A stretch of 32,529 nucleotides of DNA from Kiritimatiellia bacterium. GTDB lineage: Bacteria; Verrucomicrobiota; Kiritimatiellia; RFP12; UBA1067. Positions 1 through 8,900 of this stretch are shown here, in pieces. The stretch spans positions 1 through 32,529 of the forward strand of contig JAFSTA010000223.1 of the NCBI GenBank assembly GCA_017450695.1, given 5' to 3'. Made by a program: the position numbers and the translations under genes. Every line of letters starts with the position of its first letter. Positions within the stretch are counted from its first letter, which is position 1. The notes beneath the pieces are model-generated. The model saw nothing but the letters and a program-made list of their open reading frames with translations. It searched no databases and was not told where the DNA came from.

Positions 1-34
1 AAAGGCAACAGAGGAATCTTTGATCAATTCATGG

Positions 35-253
35 GCGCATCTGCGTTTTTCACCGTGATCCAGGTAGATGCCTGCGATACCGAACGCGGAGATTCAACCT
101 CACGCAAAGTCCGCAAAGTTCGCAAAGGGAAGGATGTCGGCCACTTCGCGGACTTCGCGGACTTTGCGTGAGACCATGACACGAAAATTTCCGTGCTTGA
201 GCAAGACTGGCACTTGTTGAATTACGCAGATGCGCGCATCTCCGTTTTTCACC
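35..253. repeat. Direct repeat pair, 20 bp, about 200 bp apart
   Basis: GCGCATCTGCGTTTTTCACC at 35-54 recurs at 234-253 with one mismatch (TCTCC for TCTGC). The two copies flank the first inverted repeat (101-170). No reading frame in this stretch looks like a gene. It looks like duplicated non-coding sequence. Confidence 0.7.
101..170. repeat. Inverted repeat of the CGCAAAGTCCGCAAAG type, copy 1
   Basis: CACGCAAAGTCCGC at 101-114 is the exact reverse complement of 157-170. The pairing continues imperfectly inward for about 28 bp per arm. The arms are made of a degenerate 9-bp word (CGCAAAGTC/T). It could fold as a long hairpin and belongs to the repeat family that also occurs at 278-338. 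Confidence 0.7.
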
Positions 254-277
254 CATGCGCATGGTCTCTTTCAGAAA

Positions 278-338
278 CACGCAAAGTCCGCAAAGGGGAA
301 TAATCGGAAACTTCGCGGACTTGGCGAACTTGGCGTGG
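278..338. repeat. Inverted repeat of the CGCAAAGTCCGCAAAG type, copy 2
   Basis: The left arm at 278-297 repeats the left arm of the copy at 101-170. The right arm (311-338) is a diverged reverse complement (CTTCGCGGACTTGGCG...). The region from here to about 530 shows no gene and no further clear structure. Confidence 0.6.
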
Positions 339-531
339 GAAAAAAAGGCAACCGGTCTTGGATACCCTCATACCCGAACGCGGACGGGGTAGCCCGCGCA
401 CCACAGGCTGGTTGTTTCCTGTCGTGATTTCCGAGTCATCGGAAGAATCGGCGGCGACTTGCAGAGATGCGCCCAAAGCGGGACGGCACTTCGCGCAAAC
501 TACGCCGCCCCCAGTTTTTTCAAACTTCTTC

Positions 532-560
532 TTTCTTCTGGGGGAAGTGTTTGGTAAAAT
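532..560 (+). promoter_or_regulatory. Weak candidate promoter for the BREX leader
   Basis: TTTCTT (532-537), a 17-bp spacer and TAAAAT (555-560) precede the structured leader. The -10 is preceded by TTGG, as in other promoters here, but the -35 is poor. It is proposed mainly because it lies just upstream of the folded region and the BREX genes. Confidence 0.3.
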
Positions 561-571
561 CGGCGCGTCAA

Positions 572-848
572 CTTCGGTTGGAAGACCGGGGATGGCCAAG
601 CTTCGGACGGATGCGGGGGAGAAATCCCGCCGAGGTTCGGAGTGGGTATGCCGTTTCTTACGAAATACCGCTACATTTCAAAAGGCACATAACGGCATAG
701 GGTAATTATGCCCTTCATGGGGCGTATTCTGCCCTGTGCATTGTGTCTGCCCGTAGCGGGGCTTCGTAAGAGTGCATGGGGAGCAACAGGAGCGCCCTCT
801 TTTCATGCACGGAACTTCTCCGACGGTAACCGAGGGTGCCAAGGAGAA
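572..848 (+). ncRNA. Candidate structured 5' leader RNA upstream of the BREX operon
   Basis: Consecutive helices can be drawn by eye. 572-578 pairs with 585-591. 601-608 pairs with 635-642, enclosing 613-617 with 626-630. TCTTACGAA (656-664) pairs with TTCGTAAGA (763-771), and inside it CCGCTAC (668-674) pairs with GTAGCGG (753-759) across a 3x3 internal loop. GTGCATG (772-778) pairs with CATGCAC (804-810). TTCTCC (816-821) pairs with GGAGAA (843-848), which is the Shine-Dalgarno of the ORF at 856. ATGCCGTT (648-655) could also pair with AACGGCAT (691-698), giving a pseudoknot or an alternative fold. I do not recognise a known RNA family. The arrangement resembles a cis-regulator with a ribosome-site-blocking hairpin, but a ribozyme remnant or a decayed mobile element is also possible. 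No folding program was run. Confidence 0.5.
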
Positions 849-855
849 CGAAAGC

Positions 856-1047
856 ATGACAATGGCTGGTTCCGTGCCAAATCCGCCATCGGCAGGAAAG
901 AAAAGCCGGACCGAATCGCTCGTTCGGCGTTTACACATGAATCCCGCTCGCGAAACGTGTTGGGACAAGCACAATCCAATCCGGCCGGAATATACGTTCA
1001 TCGGGATCCGTGGCATGGAAAGTTCCTCATTCCCTTTCGCGCTGTGA
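856..1047 (+). CDS. Possible small protein (63 aa) of unknown function
   Basis: This is a short frame starting MTMAGSVPNPPSAGKK and ending at TGA 1045-1047. It is preceded by a full AAGGAG (841-846) nine bases before the ATG. That is the best ribosome binding site in the area, much better than the one before brxA 34 bp downstream. The product is basic and proline-rich at its N-terminus. It has no membrane segment, and I recognise no motif in it. It could be a leader peptide coupling translation to brxA, or a chance frame. It lies just after the hairpin that would block its ribosome site. Confidence 0.3.
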   Translation: MTMAGSVPNPPSAGKKSRTESLVRRLHMNPARETCWDKHNPIRPEYTFIGIRGMESSSFPFAL

Positions 1048-1081
1048 ACGTGCCGCTTCAATATCGGGTCGAAATTTCACG

Positions 1082-1732
1082 ATGAGAGCGAACAAGCAAA
1101 ATAGCCCCTACAGTGCGGCGTTTACGGGATGCGGCTTCATGCTGGATGAAACCGTGGCGCTTCTGCCCATTCTGCAATCGCCCGACGCGGATGCGCTTCT
1201 CAAGGCGGAGGTCGAGGGCAACAATCTACTCCAGCTCGGCAAGGCCAAGACGCGTTCCCGCATGGTCGCGGAGTTCAGGCGCCGCTATCACGCATTGCCG
1301 CCCTCGTTCTGGAACTGGTTTCTCTCGCTTGATCGCGCGGGGCAGACCGTGGCGCTCTACTACTGCCTTATGCGCACCTACCTCATGCTGAAAGAGGTAC
1401 ACCTCAATCTCTTCCTCCCGCGCCTGAAATCGGCAAACCCCGTCGTCGCCAAGTCCGACGTGGATCGCCACATCCTCAAGATCGCCGCCTCGGACGCATT
1501 CGTCGAAAGCTGGTCGGACGCGACGAAGGCGAAAATCGCCGGAACTTGCCTTTCCTTCCTTCGTGCCGTGGGGATGCTCGAAGCGGCCACAGGCGCTCTC
1601 CATCCTGTCCCCGTTCCCGATGCGGTAGCCACCCGCTTCATTTCGCGTGGCGAAGCCTGGTACATGGAGGCACTTGGAATGCCGCTTTACGAGGTCAGCA
1701 GACTCTACCAGAGCGAGGTGTCAAAACCATGA
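1082..1732 (+). CDS. brxA: BREX protein BrxA (DUF1819 family)
   Basis: The product is 216 aa, about the usual size for BrxA, the small first protein of type I BREX phage-defence operons. It contains a tract rich in aromatic and basic residues (MVAEFRRRYHALPPSFWNWF, about residues 61-80) followed by helices, as in the DUF1819 family. Family members are known as small helical DNA-binding proteins. The ATG at 1082 (MRANKQNSPY) is chosen over an in-frame upstream ATG at 1010 because the family's start region resembles the shorter form. Neither start has a good Shine-Dalgarno. The stop overlaps the brxB start as ATGA (1729-1732), so the two are translationally coupled. The call rests on sequence character plus the canonical brxA-brxB-brxC-pglX order. 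Confidence 0.85.
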   Translation: MRANKQNSPYSAAFTGCGFMLDETVALLPILQSPDADALLKAEVEGNNLLQLGKAKTRSRMVAEFRRRYHALPPSFWNWFLSLDRAGQTVALYYCLMRTYLMLKEVHLNLFLPRLKSANPVVAKSDVDRHILKIAASDAFVESWSDATKAKIAGTCLSFLRAVGMLEAATGALHPVPVPDAVATRFISRGEAWYMEALGMPLYEVSRLYQSEVSKP

Positions 1733-2376
1733 TCCAAGAACTCTACAGCAAGCTGAACAACAACGAATTCCTCGCCCCTGGCGGAATCGCCTATAACTTC
1801 TATATCGTTCCCTACGAGGTACGAAAGGAAGCGGAGACGCTGGCCGACATCGATCATATCGTCGAGGATCTCAGGAGACCCACGGATTTTATCGACGTCC
1901 TCTCGCTCGACCTTTTCTCCGTGTTTCTGGAATACCTCGACGCAGACAAGTTCGGCAATCAAAGCAGATTGGCGTTTCTGCTGGATTCGGACGCCCGTGC
2001 GGAATCCGCGTATCTCCACACGAATGTGACCAAGTCGCTCTTTGAGAAAGCACACAGCGAGCAGTTCCGTGATTACGTGCATGCCAAGATCGTGGCGCAT
2101 TTTTCTCAGACAGATCCCGTACACAAACGCCCCTACGTGTTCTTGTGGGGTTTTGGCGCGATGTTCCCCTATCTGCGAGCCAACGAGTTTTTGATCGCTT
2201 ACGAGGCCGTGAATGACGCCAACCTCTACAAAGTGATCCTGTTCTATCCCGGAACGGTGCGCGACGGGCAGTTCTCGTTGTTTGGAGTCCTGAACGACCA
2301 GCACGCCTACCGTGCGCAGATACTGGAAATCGAATCCGAATCGAAAGGAACGAACCATCATGGAAAAACTGGGTGA
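1729..2376 (+). CDS. brxB: BREX protein BrxB (DUF1788 family)
   Basis: The product is 215 aa, starting MIQELYSKLNNNEF and ending ...QILEIESESKGTNHHGKTG. The length, the segment KRPYVFLWGFGAMFPYLRA (about residues 135-153) and the late FYPG motif fit DUF1788/BrxB, a required but biochemically poorly defined BREX component. The start codon overlaps the brxA stop (ATGA), and the 3' end overlaps brxC by 17 bp. Expression is therefore tightly linked to both neighbours. An in-frame ATG at 1546 lies inside brxA and is rejected. Confidence 0.88.
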   Translation: MIQELYSKLNNNEFLAPGGIAYNFYIVPYEVRKEAETLADIDHIVEDLRRPTDFIDVLSLDLFSVFLEYLDADKFGNQSRLAFLLDSDARAESAYLHTNVTKSLFEKAHSEQFRDYVHAKIVAHFSQTDPVHKRPYVFLWGFGAMFPYLRANEFLIAYEAVNDANLYKVILFYPGTVRDGQFSLFGVLNDQHAYRAQILEIESESKGTNHHGKTG

Positions 2377-5300
2377 ACTCTATTCCCGAAACGTGGAGGC
2401 ATCTCTCAATGCCGTCGTCTCCACGGGTGATACAACCGACCAGACAGTCCAGACAGAAATCAACGAGTACGTGTTTACCGACGATATCGTAAACGGCCTG
2501 TACAGGACACTGGAAGCGATAAAGAACGGTTCCACGAGCCACAACGGTGTATGGGTGAGCGGCTATTTCGGATCGGGCAAGTCCCATTTCCTCAAATATG
2601 TCAGCTACTGTCTCCGCAACATGGGCAATGCGATCTCCCGTATGACGGATGCCGTAAAGGAATCCCTTGCGGGTGACAATTTGGGTGTCGTGCCATTGGA
2701 GTGGGCGGGTGTGGCGGATTGGCTGGTGCAACATGCGGCATCCGTCAAGACGATCCTGTTCAACATGGGAGAATCAGGCGATTTCAACGCAAAGGAGGGC
2801 GAAGAGTTCCTGACCGTGTTCTGGAGGAAGTTCAACGAAATGCGCGGGTACAGCGGAGTCAATCTGCCGCTTGCCTATTTCTTGGAGCGTCCGCTCGATA
2901 AGGTCGGCAAGTTCGATGACTTCAAGGCGAAGATCGCGGAGAAGGGATATAACTGGGAGAATGATCGCAGCGATCTGGCGGGGATGAGTCTGGATACCGT
3001 CCTGATGGTAGCGAAGGACACCATGCCGGAACTGACGGTCGATGCCGTCCGGGAAAACATCATCCACAATCGTGTGGTGCTTTCCGTCTCGAATTTTATG
3101 GAGGATGTGAACGAATGGATCCTCGCGCAGGATCCGGATTGCCGTCTTGTCTTCTGTGTGGACGAGATTAGCCAATACATCAACAACCGCGTACAGCTGT
3201 TGCTGCAACTTCAGGAAATCGTGACCGCGTTCCACAACAAGTGTGGCGAGAAGGTCTGGCTCGTCTGCACGGCCCAGCAGGACTTGTCAGAAATCACCTC
3301 CGCGAGTGGGATCGGCGCGGCGAGCGCAGGGTACGGCAAGATTATGGGACGTTTCCCGATCATGGTACAGCTCTCGGCGTCATCTACCGAATTCATCACG
3401 CGCAAGCGCGTGTTGGCGAAAACGGCATCCGCCGCGATCGAACTGGGGCATTTCTACGACGAACAGAAAGACAAAATCAATCATTCCCAGTATGTGTTTC
3501 CGGCCGCTTATCCCGTCTATGCCGACCGTGATGACTTCATCGCCACCTATCCGTTCCTAGGCTGCCATTTCCGGCTCATGGGACAGGTGCTGCGCGCATT
3601 TCGCGACCGGAACTTCGTTGTCCAGAATGTTAAGGACAATGCGCGAAGCGTTCTGACTCTTACCCTTGATGTCGCAAAGGTAACCAGGAACTGCCAGATC
3701 GGAAAGTTCATCGCGTTCGACGAGTTTTTCAGCTGGAATCTCAAGACGGGACTCACGGCTCGCGCCAATTCCGTGATTCAGAACGCCCGGGAGTTGATCA
3801 AACAACGTGAGAACCCGGCATTCGCCGAGCGTGTTTTGAATGTGCTCTTCATGATCTGTCACCTTGACTATCAGGACGCGCAGACGTTCCCTGCGACAAT
3901 CGACAACTTAACTTCGCTGCTGATGACCGATCTCTCGACTTCACGAAAGACACTACGGGAACAGATCGAGGCGGAGGTGAGTTGGCTATGCGAGAAAAGC
4001 GTTCTGATGCGCGAGACCACCAAGGCCGGAACAGATCACTTCAAGTTCTACTCCAAGACTGAATCGGAGATTGATTGCCAGATCAAGGGCATTACGCCCG
4101 GACTTGGCGATCTCGCCTCGATATGGGAGAACCTGATATCCGAACGACTCGGAAGCGCGCTCAAGCCGAAGGTGACTTTCCACGCGACCAAGGTGTCCGT
4201 GGGCATGGACATCCTGGGGCGGCATCTCTTGAGCGGCAATGCGGACGTGAACATCGATCTGCGCATCAATTCGGGAGGCATGTCGCTGGGACAGTTCAGG
4301 CTCGGCAATCACGACACGACACTTGCTTTCTTCGTGAACGATCTGTGCAACGCCGACACGAAATTCCGTGACGCGCTCGATTCCTACTGCAGGTTCGATC
4401 TGTTCAGCAAGCACAATGCGCCCAACAGCCCCGAGGAAAAAGCGGCGTTCGAGGTGTTTCGTGACCGTGCGAAGAGACTCCGTTCAGACCGCCTGATTCC
4501 GGGCATGGAGAAGTTCCTGCTGGAAGCGCCGATCATCAGCGGACAAAATGACATTTCAACCTCGCCGACATCAAATCCCGCCAAGCGGTTCGAGGAGGCG
4601 CTTCAGAAACATCTTGAAATCCTCTATCCCAAGGCGCAGGCGGCTGAAAACCTTCCGCATACAGCCGTGACTCTTTCCGCCGACATTACGGGATGGCATG
4701 CGCCGCTTCCCGGCACTTCGCTTGCCGGTGCGGAGCGGATCGTCGAGGGCTATTTGAGCGGACTTTCCTCGCCGTACCCCATTGCCAGTGTGGTGGATTA
4801 CTTTCAGAAACGCCCCTACGGCTGGGACGAATATGCGACGCTTGCCGTCCTGAACCGTCTCGTGGTTTCCGAACATCGCCAATTCATCTACAATGGTTCG
4901 CCCAATCCGTCCCGCGAGACGGTGGCCGCCAACCTCGCGAAGAATACCGCGAACTTTTCCATTGTCACAAAGGCGGCGATTCCCAAAGAGACAATCGACG
5001 CGTTCCTGGGCGCAATGCGAAAACTTTTCGGGCATACGACGCTCCACAATGCGAGTCAGCAGACAAGCGAACTCGTTGCGCAAGCCAAGGAATTTTTGTC
5101 CGGGAAGACGGAAAGAATTCACACGGTGAAGGGCAAGACCGGGCCGCGCCCGTTCATCGCGACACCGGATGCCGTCTGCACGAAGTTCAGCGCCTGGGAA
5201 CAAATCGTGGATGTTCCCGCCTTCTTCGCCCAGGTCACCGATGAGGCACCCTCGCTCACGGCTGACTGGGACACCACCAAACAGGCGATGGGATTCGTCG

Positions 5301-5878
5301 AAGGAACCCAATGGGACAAGTATCTCGACATCCTCCGCTTTGTATCGCAAAATACGGAGAACGCCCTATTTCTCTCCGGAGCCGACAAGGAAAAGTTCGG
5401 GTATCTTGTCGCCGCAAAGGACGATACGCAACCGTGGAATAGCCTTCCGAGCTGGATCCAGATCAAGAAACAGCTCGAAGCGGCTTTCGAGGAATGCCGT
5501 CAGGAAAAACGCGCCGCCATCGAGGAGGTTTACACGTTCGTGTTCAACGAACTGGCGGAGATTGCGGAAAGTCTCGGCGTGGCGGAATCTCCCGTAGCCT
5601 TTGGCGCGGAGACGATTGCCGAGAAACAGAAGAGCGACTCGCTCATGGCGCTTGAGAACGCGATCAATTCCGCCCAAGCCTTCAAGGATAGGAAAATGCG
5701 GGAGATTATCGCCGCCCAACCTTCTGCCCCCTCTGCAAAACACGTCAAGAGTGTGAAGCTCGCGGTTTCTCATGCGACGCCCCTGAAGAACGAGGCTGAA
5801 GTGGACGCCTATCTGCGTGCGCTGAAACGGAAGCTGATGGCTGAGATCGACGGCGGTTTCGCGATTGTCATTCAGTAA
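2360..5878 (+). CDS. brxC: BREX P-loop ATPase BrxC
   Basis: The product is a 1172-aa large P-loop protein, the usual size of type I BrxC. The Walker A motif GYFGSGKS is at residues 68-75 and a Walker B-like LVFCVDE is at about 263-269, with the acidic pair D268-E269. The rest is long and mostly helical, with no other recognised catalytic motif. BrxC is thought to power or assemble the BREX complex and is needed for defence. The start ATG at 2360 (MEKLGELYS) lies 17 bp inside brxB; a more upstream ATG at 2312 is unlikely. The gap to pglX is 29 bp and contains an AAGGGGG ribosome site. Confidence 0.93.
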   Translation: MEKLGELYSRNVEASLNAVVSTGDTTDQTVQTEINEYVFTDDIVNGLYRTLEAIKNGSTSHNGVWVSGYFGSGKSHFLKYVSYCLRNMGNAISRMTDAVKESLAGDNLGVVPLEWAGVADWLVQHAASVKTILFNMGESGDFNAKEGEEFLTVFWRKFNEMRGYSGVNLPLAYFLERPLDKVGKFDDFKAKIAEKGYNWENDRSDLAGMSLDTVLMVAKDTMPELTVDAVRENIIHNRVVLSVSNFMEDVNEWILAQDPDCRLVFCVDEISQYINNRVQLLLQLQEIVTAFHNKCGEKVWLVCTAQQDLSEITSASGIGAASAGYGKIMGRFPIMVQLSASSTEFITRKRVLAKTASAAIELGHFYDEQKDKINHSQYVFPAAYPVYADRDDFIATYPFLGCHFRLMGQVLRAFRDRNFVVQNVKDNARSVLTLTLDVAKVTRNCQIGKFIAFDEFFSWNLKTGLTARANSVIQNARELIKQRENPAFAERVLNVLFMICHLDYQDAQTFPATIDNLTSLLMTDLSTSRKTLREQIEAEVSWLCEKSVLMRETTKAGTDHFKFYSKTESEIDCQIKGITPGLGDLASIWENLISERLGSALKPKVTFHATKVSVGMDILGRHLLSGNADVNIDLRINSGGMSLGQFRLGNHDTTLAFFVNDLCNADTKFRDALDSYCRFDLFSKHNAPNSPEEKAAFEVFRDRAKRLRSDRLIPGMEKFLLEAPIISGQNDISTSPTSNPAKRFEEALQKHLEILYPKAQAAENLPHTAVTLSADITGWHAPLPGTSLAGAERIVEGYLSGLSSPYPIASVVDYFQKRPYGWDEYATLAVLNRLVVSEHRQFIYNGSPNPSRETVAANLAKNTANFSIVTKAAIPKETIDAFLGAMRKLFGHTTLHNASQQTSELVAQAKEFLSGKTERIHTVKGKTGPRPFIATPDAVCTKFSAWEQIVDVPAFFAQVTDEAPSLTADWDTTKQAMGFVEGTQWDKYLDILRFVSQNTENALFLSGADKEKFGYLVAAKDDTQPWNSLPSWIQIKKQLEAAFEECRQEKRAAIEEVYTFVFNELAEIAESLGVAESPVAFGAETIAEKQKSDSLMALENAINSAQAFKDRKMREIIAAQPSAPSAKHVKSVKLAVSHATPLKNEAEVDAYLRALKRKLMAEIDGGFAIVIQ

Positions 5879-5907
5879 GTCGTGGTGAATGGCCAAGGGG
5901 GATTCGG

Positions 5908-8900
5908 ATGAACCTGACGAAAATCGAGAACTTTGCGAAAAACATCCGACGTAGTCTGATGGAGGGTGTGGATGCCGCCCTCACCCTGCTGGGGTTTACG
6001 GATCAAATGCCGGAAGCGCCTATGGCCGTGCAGGGCGGTTGGACCTATCGTGGCAAGGTGGTTGATGATGTGGAGTTTGGCGCGCGGTGGCAGCGGCTCA
6101 AGGATTTCATCGCACACGAAGAGGACGGGCGCAAGGCCGCCGTGGAACGCGCGGCGTACACCTGGTTCAATCGGCTTGTCGCGATTCGGATTCTCGCCAA
6201 GTGCGGTCTTGTGCAGCCTCAGCTCGAATGGGCGGACCAGGCGGCGCATATCCCCGTGATTGTCCATCGGATGCGCACGGGCGGCTGGAAACCCAACCTG
6301 ACGCCCGGCGAGGATGCCGCCTTGGCGCGTATCCGCCACGATCCGACCCAAACGCGCGAGCAGTTCGCAATCCTCGCGGGCGCGTTCTGCCGCGAAACGC
6401 CCATCCTCCAGGCGTCGTTTGGCGAGATCGATGACTGGACGATGCTCCTTGTCCCGACCAATCTGCTCGCGGAGGGCGGGCTTGTCGATTGCCTCAACGA
6501 CGCCACGCTCCTTTCCGATGAGGACTACCGACAGGACGAGCTGATCGGCTGGCTCTACCAGTACTACATCGCCGAGCGCAAGGCCGAGGTGTACGACGGG
6601 TTCAAAAAGAAAAAGAAGGCTGGTGTCGCCGAGATCCCTGCCGCCACGCAGATATTCACCCCGGACTGGATTGTGAAGTATCTCGTGGAGAATACGTTGG
6701 ATTCCGCCGATCCCACCTCAACATCCTTTCTCGATCCCTGCTGCGGATCGGGGCACATTCTGCTGGAGGGATTCCGCCATCTCCTTGCGGCATACGATGA
6801 GCTGGGCTATTCGAAGCGTGTCGCCGTCGAGAGAATTTTCGCCAATAACCTGACGGGGATCGACATCGACCCGCGCGCGCGGCAGCTCTCCACATTCGCG
6901 CTGTTGCTCGCGGCGGCAAAGGAGGACGATTCGTTTGCCGATGCGCACGCGCTCCCGCGTGTGTTTGATACGGCGGGGGCTGTTATCGGCGATTCTATCG
7001 CCGATAACGGGACTCTCGAAAACTACATCGCCAAGACGCTCGGCACATCGAAAGAGAAGGAGATAGGGGAAATCCGTGCCGCCCTTTCGCTTCTCCGCGA
7101 CAGGGGAGAGAACATCGGATCGCTACTCAAGCTCGACCTCGCGCCCGAGACGCGGGCGCTCATCAAAACACGGCTCCCGGATGTGGAGGACAAGGTGCTG
7201 CGACGTGCGCTGGATCGGTTGCTTGTGCTTACGGGCGAATACGATGCGCTCGTCACCAATCCGCCGTATCTCGGCGCAGGGAACCTCAACGCCACCCTGA
7301 AGGAATATCTGGAAAAACACTACAAGGACGGTAAGGGCGACCTCTTCTCGGCATTCATTCTGCGGCTCATCGAAATGTGCAAGACCGGTGGGCGCGTGGG
7401 CATGATCACGATGCAGAGCTGGATGTTTCTCTCTTCTTTTGAAGCGATGCGAAAATGTCTCTTGGAAAAATGCACCATCCTCTCGATGGCTCATCTGGGG
7501 GCGCACGCTTTCGATTCTCTCGGTGGCGAAGTGACACAGACCACTGCCTTTGTACTGGCCAATGAGTTTTACCCTGGTTTTGCGGGAACATACTACCGCC
7601 TTGTGGATGGAAAAAGTGAAAAGGAAAAGAAGGAGTTGTTTTCCAAAATAGAACCATTCCATGTCTCAGCTGACAATTTCAAAAAGATTCCAGGCACTCC
7701 CTTCGCCTATTGGGTGAGCGAGAAGATGCTCAAGGCGTTTGAGGAGGGGAAGCCACTGTCAGAATATGCTTTGCCGCGGCAAGGGATAGCAACTGGCGAT
7801 AATAATCGGTTTTTGAGGTTGTGGTATGAAGTAAGTCTTTCAAGGCTTGGTTTTGACGGACGGCAAGGTGAACATACAACAAAGAAGTGGTATCCTTGCA
7901 GAAAGGGAGGAAGTTATCGGAGGTGGTATGGGAACTATGAGATTGTCCTTGATTGGGAAAATGATGGAAAGAGACTGAAGGAGTTTTCTGGATCCGTAAT
8001 AAGAAATCCCAATTATCATTTTCTTGAGGGAATAACATGGACATCAATTGGGCATACTTTCTCAATGCGGTACGCGCCAGCTGGTTTTCTCTTTGAAAGT
8101 AAGGGTGCGACATGTGTACCAGTAGGGGATTTCTCACTAAAGTTTTCGCTGGCACTTTGCAATACCGTTGTGGCAGATAAGTTCTTGGAACTACTTGCTC
8201 CTACATTAGATTTCCATGAGGGACCAGTTGGCAATCTCCCGACGCTTTTTGTACCAAGGATTCAAAGACAAGTGGAATCACATATTGATGAATTGATTTC
8301 CCTCTCCCGCTCCGATTGGGACGAATATGAGACATCTTGGGATTTTAAGGTGAATCCGCTTGTGCAGGAGGGGTTACGGAAGGGCGCGGGCGGAATGTCG
8401 CTTGAAGATGCGTGGCGGTCGGTCTTTGCCCGGCGCATGGAATGGGCGGCACGCATGAAAGAGCTGGAAGAGGAAAACAACCGACTCTTCATCGAAGCGT
8501 ACGGGCTGGAGGGCGAGCTGTCGCCGACGGTGGCGTGGAAGGATGTGTCGATCACGGGGAATCCGTATTATCGGTATAAGATCGACGGGGAGGGGTTCCG
8601 TTCGGCGCAATATTATTGCGCCGAACAGGACTGCGCCGAACAGGACATAGGGCCGGCCATGCCGCAGATGCCGCCCGAATTGGAGGCGCGGGCGCGGGCG
8701 GATGCGGTGCGCGAGTTGCTATCCTACGGAATGGGCGTTCTGATGGGGCGGTATTCGCTGGAGAAGGAAGGGCCGATCCTTGCCTCGCAGGGCGAAACCA
8801 TACAAGACTACAGGGAACGGATACACGGGGCGGGGAGAATCAGTCCGGATGAAGACGGCGTCATCCCCGCCATCGCGCTGGACGGAGACTTTTTCCAAGA

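Noticed and set aside
1-1081. BrxR-type regulator gene upstream of brxA
   Set aside because: No WYL or helix-turn-helix frame is present in this stretch.
708-1085. Larger coding frame before brxA
   Set aside because: It overlaps the folded leader, has no ribosome site and shows no family resemblance.
6961-7020. The palindrome as a transcription terminator inside pglX
   Set aside because: No T-run follows and it is mid-gene; the same word recurs in another gene, so a repeat element fits better.
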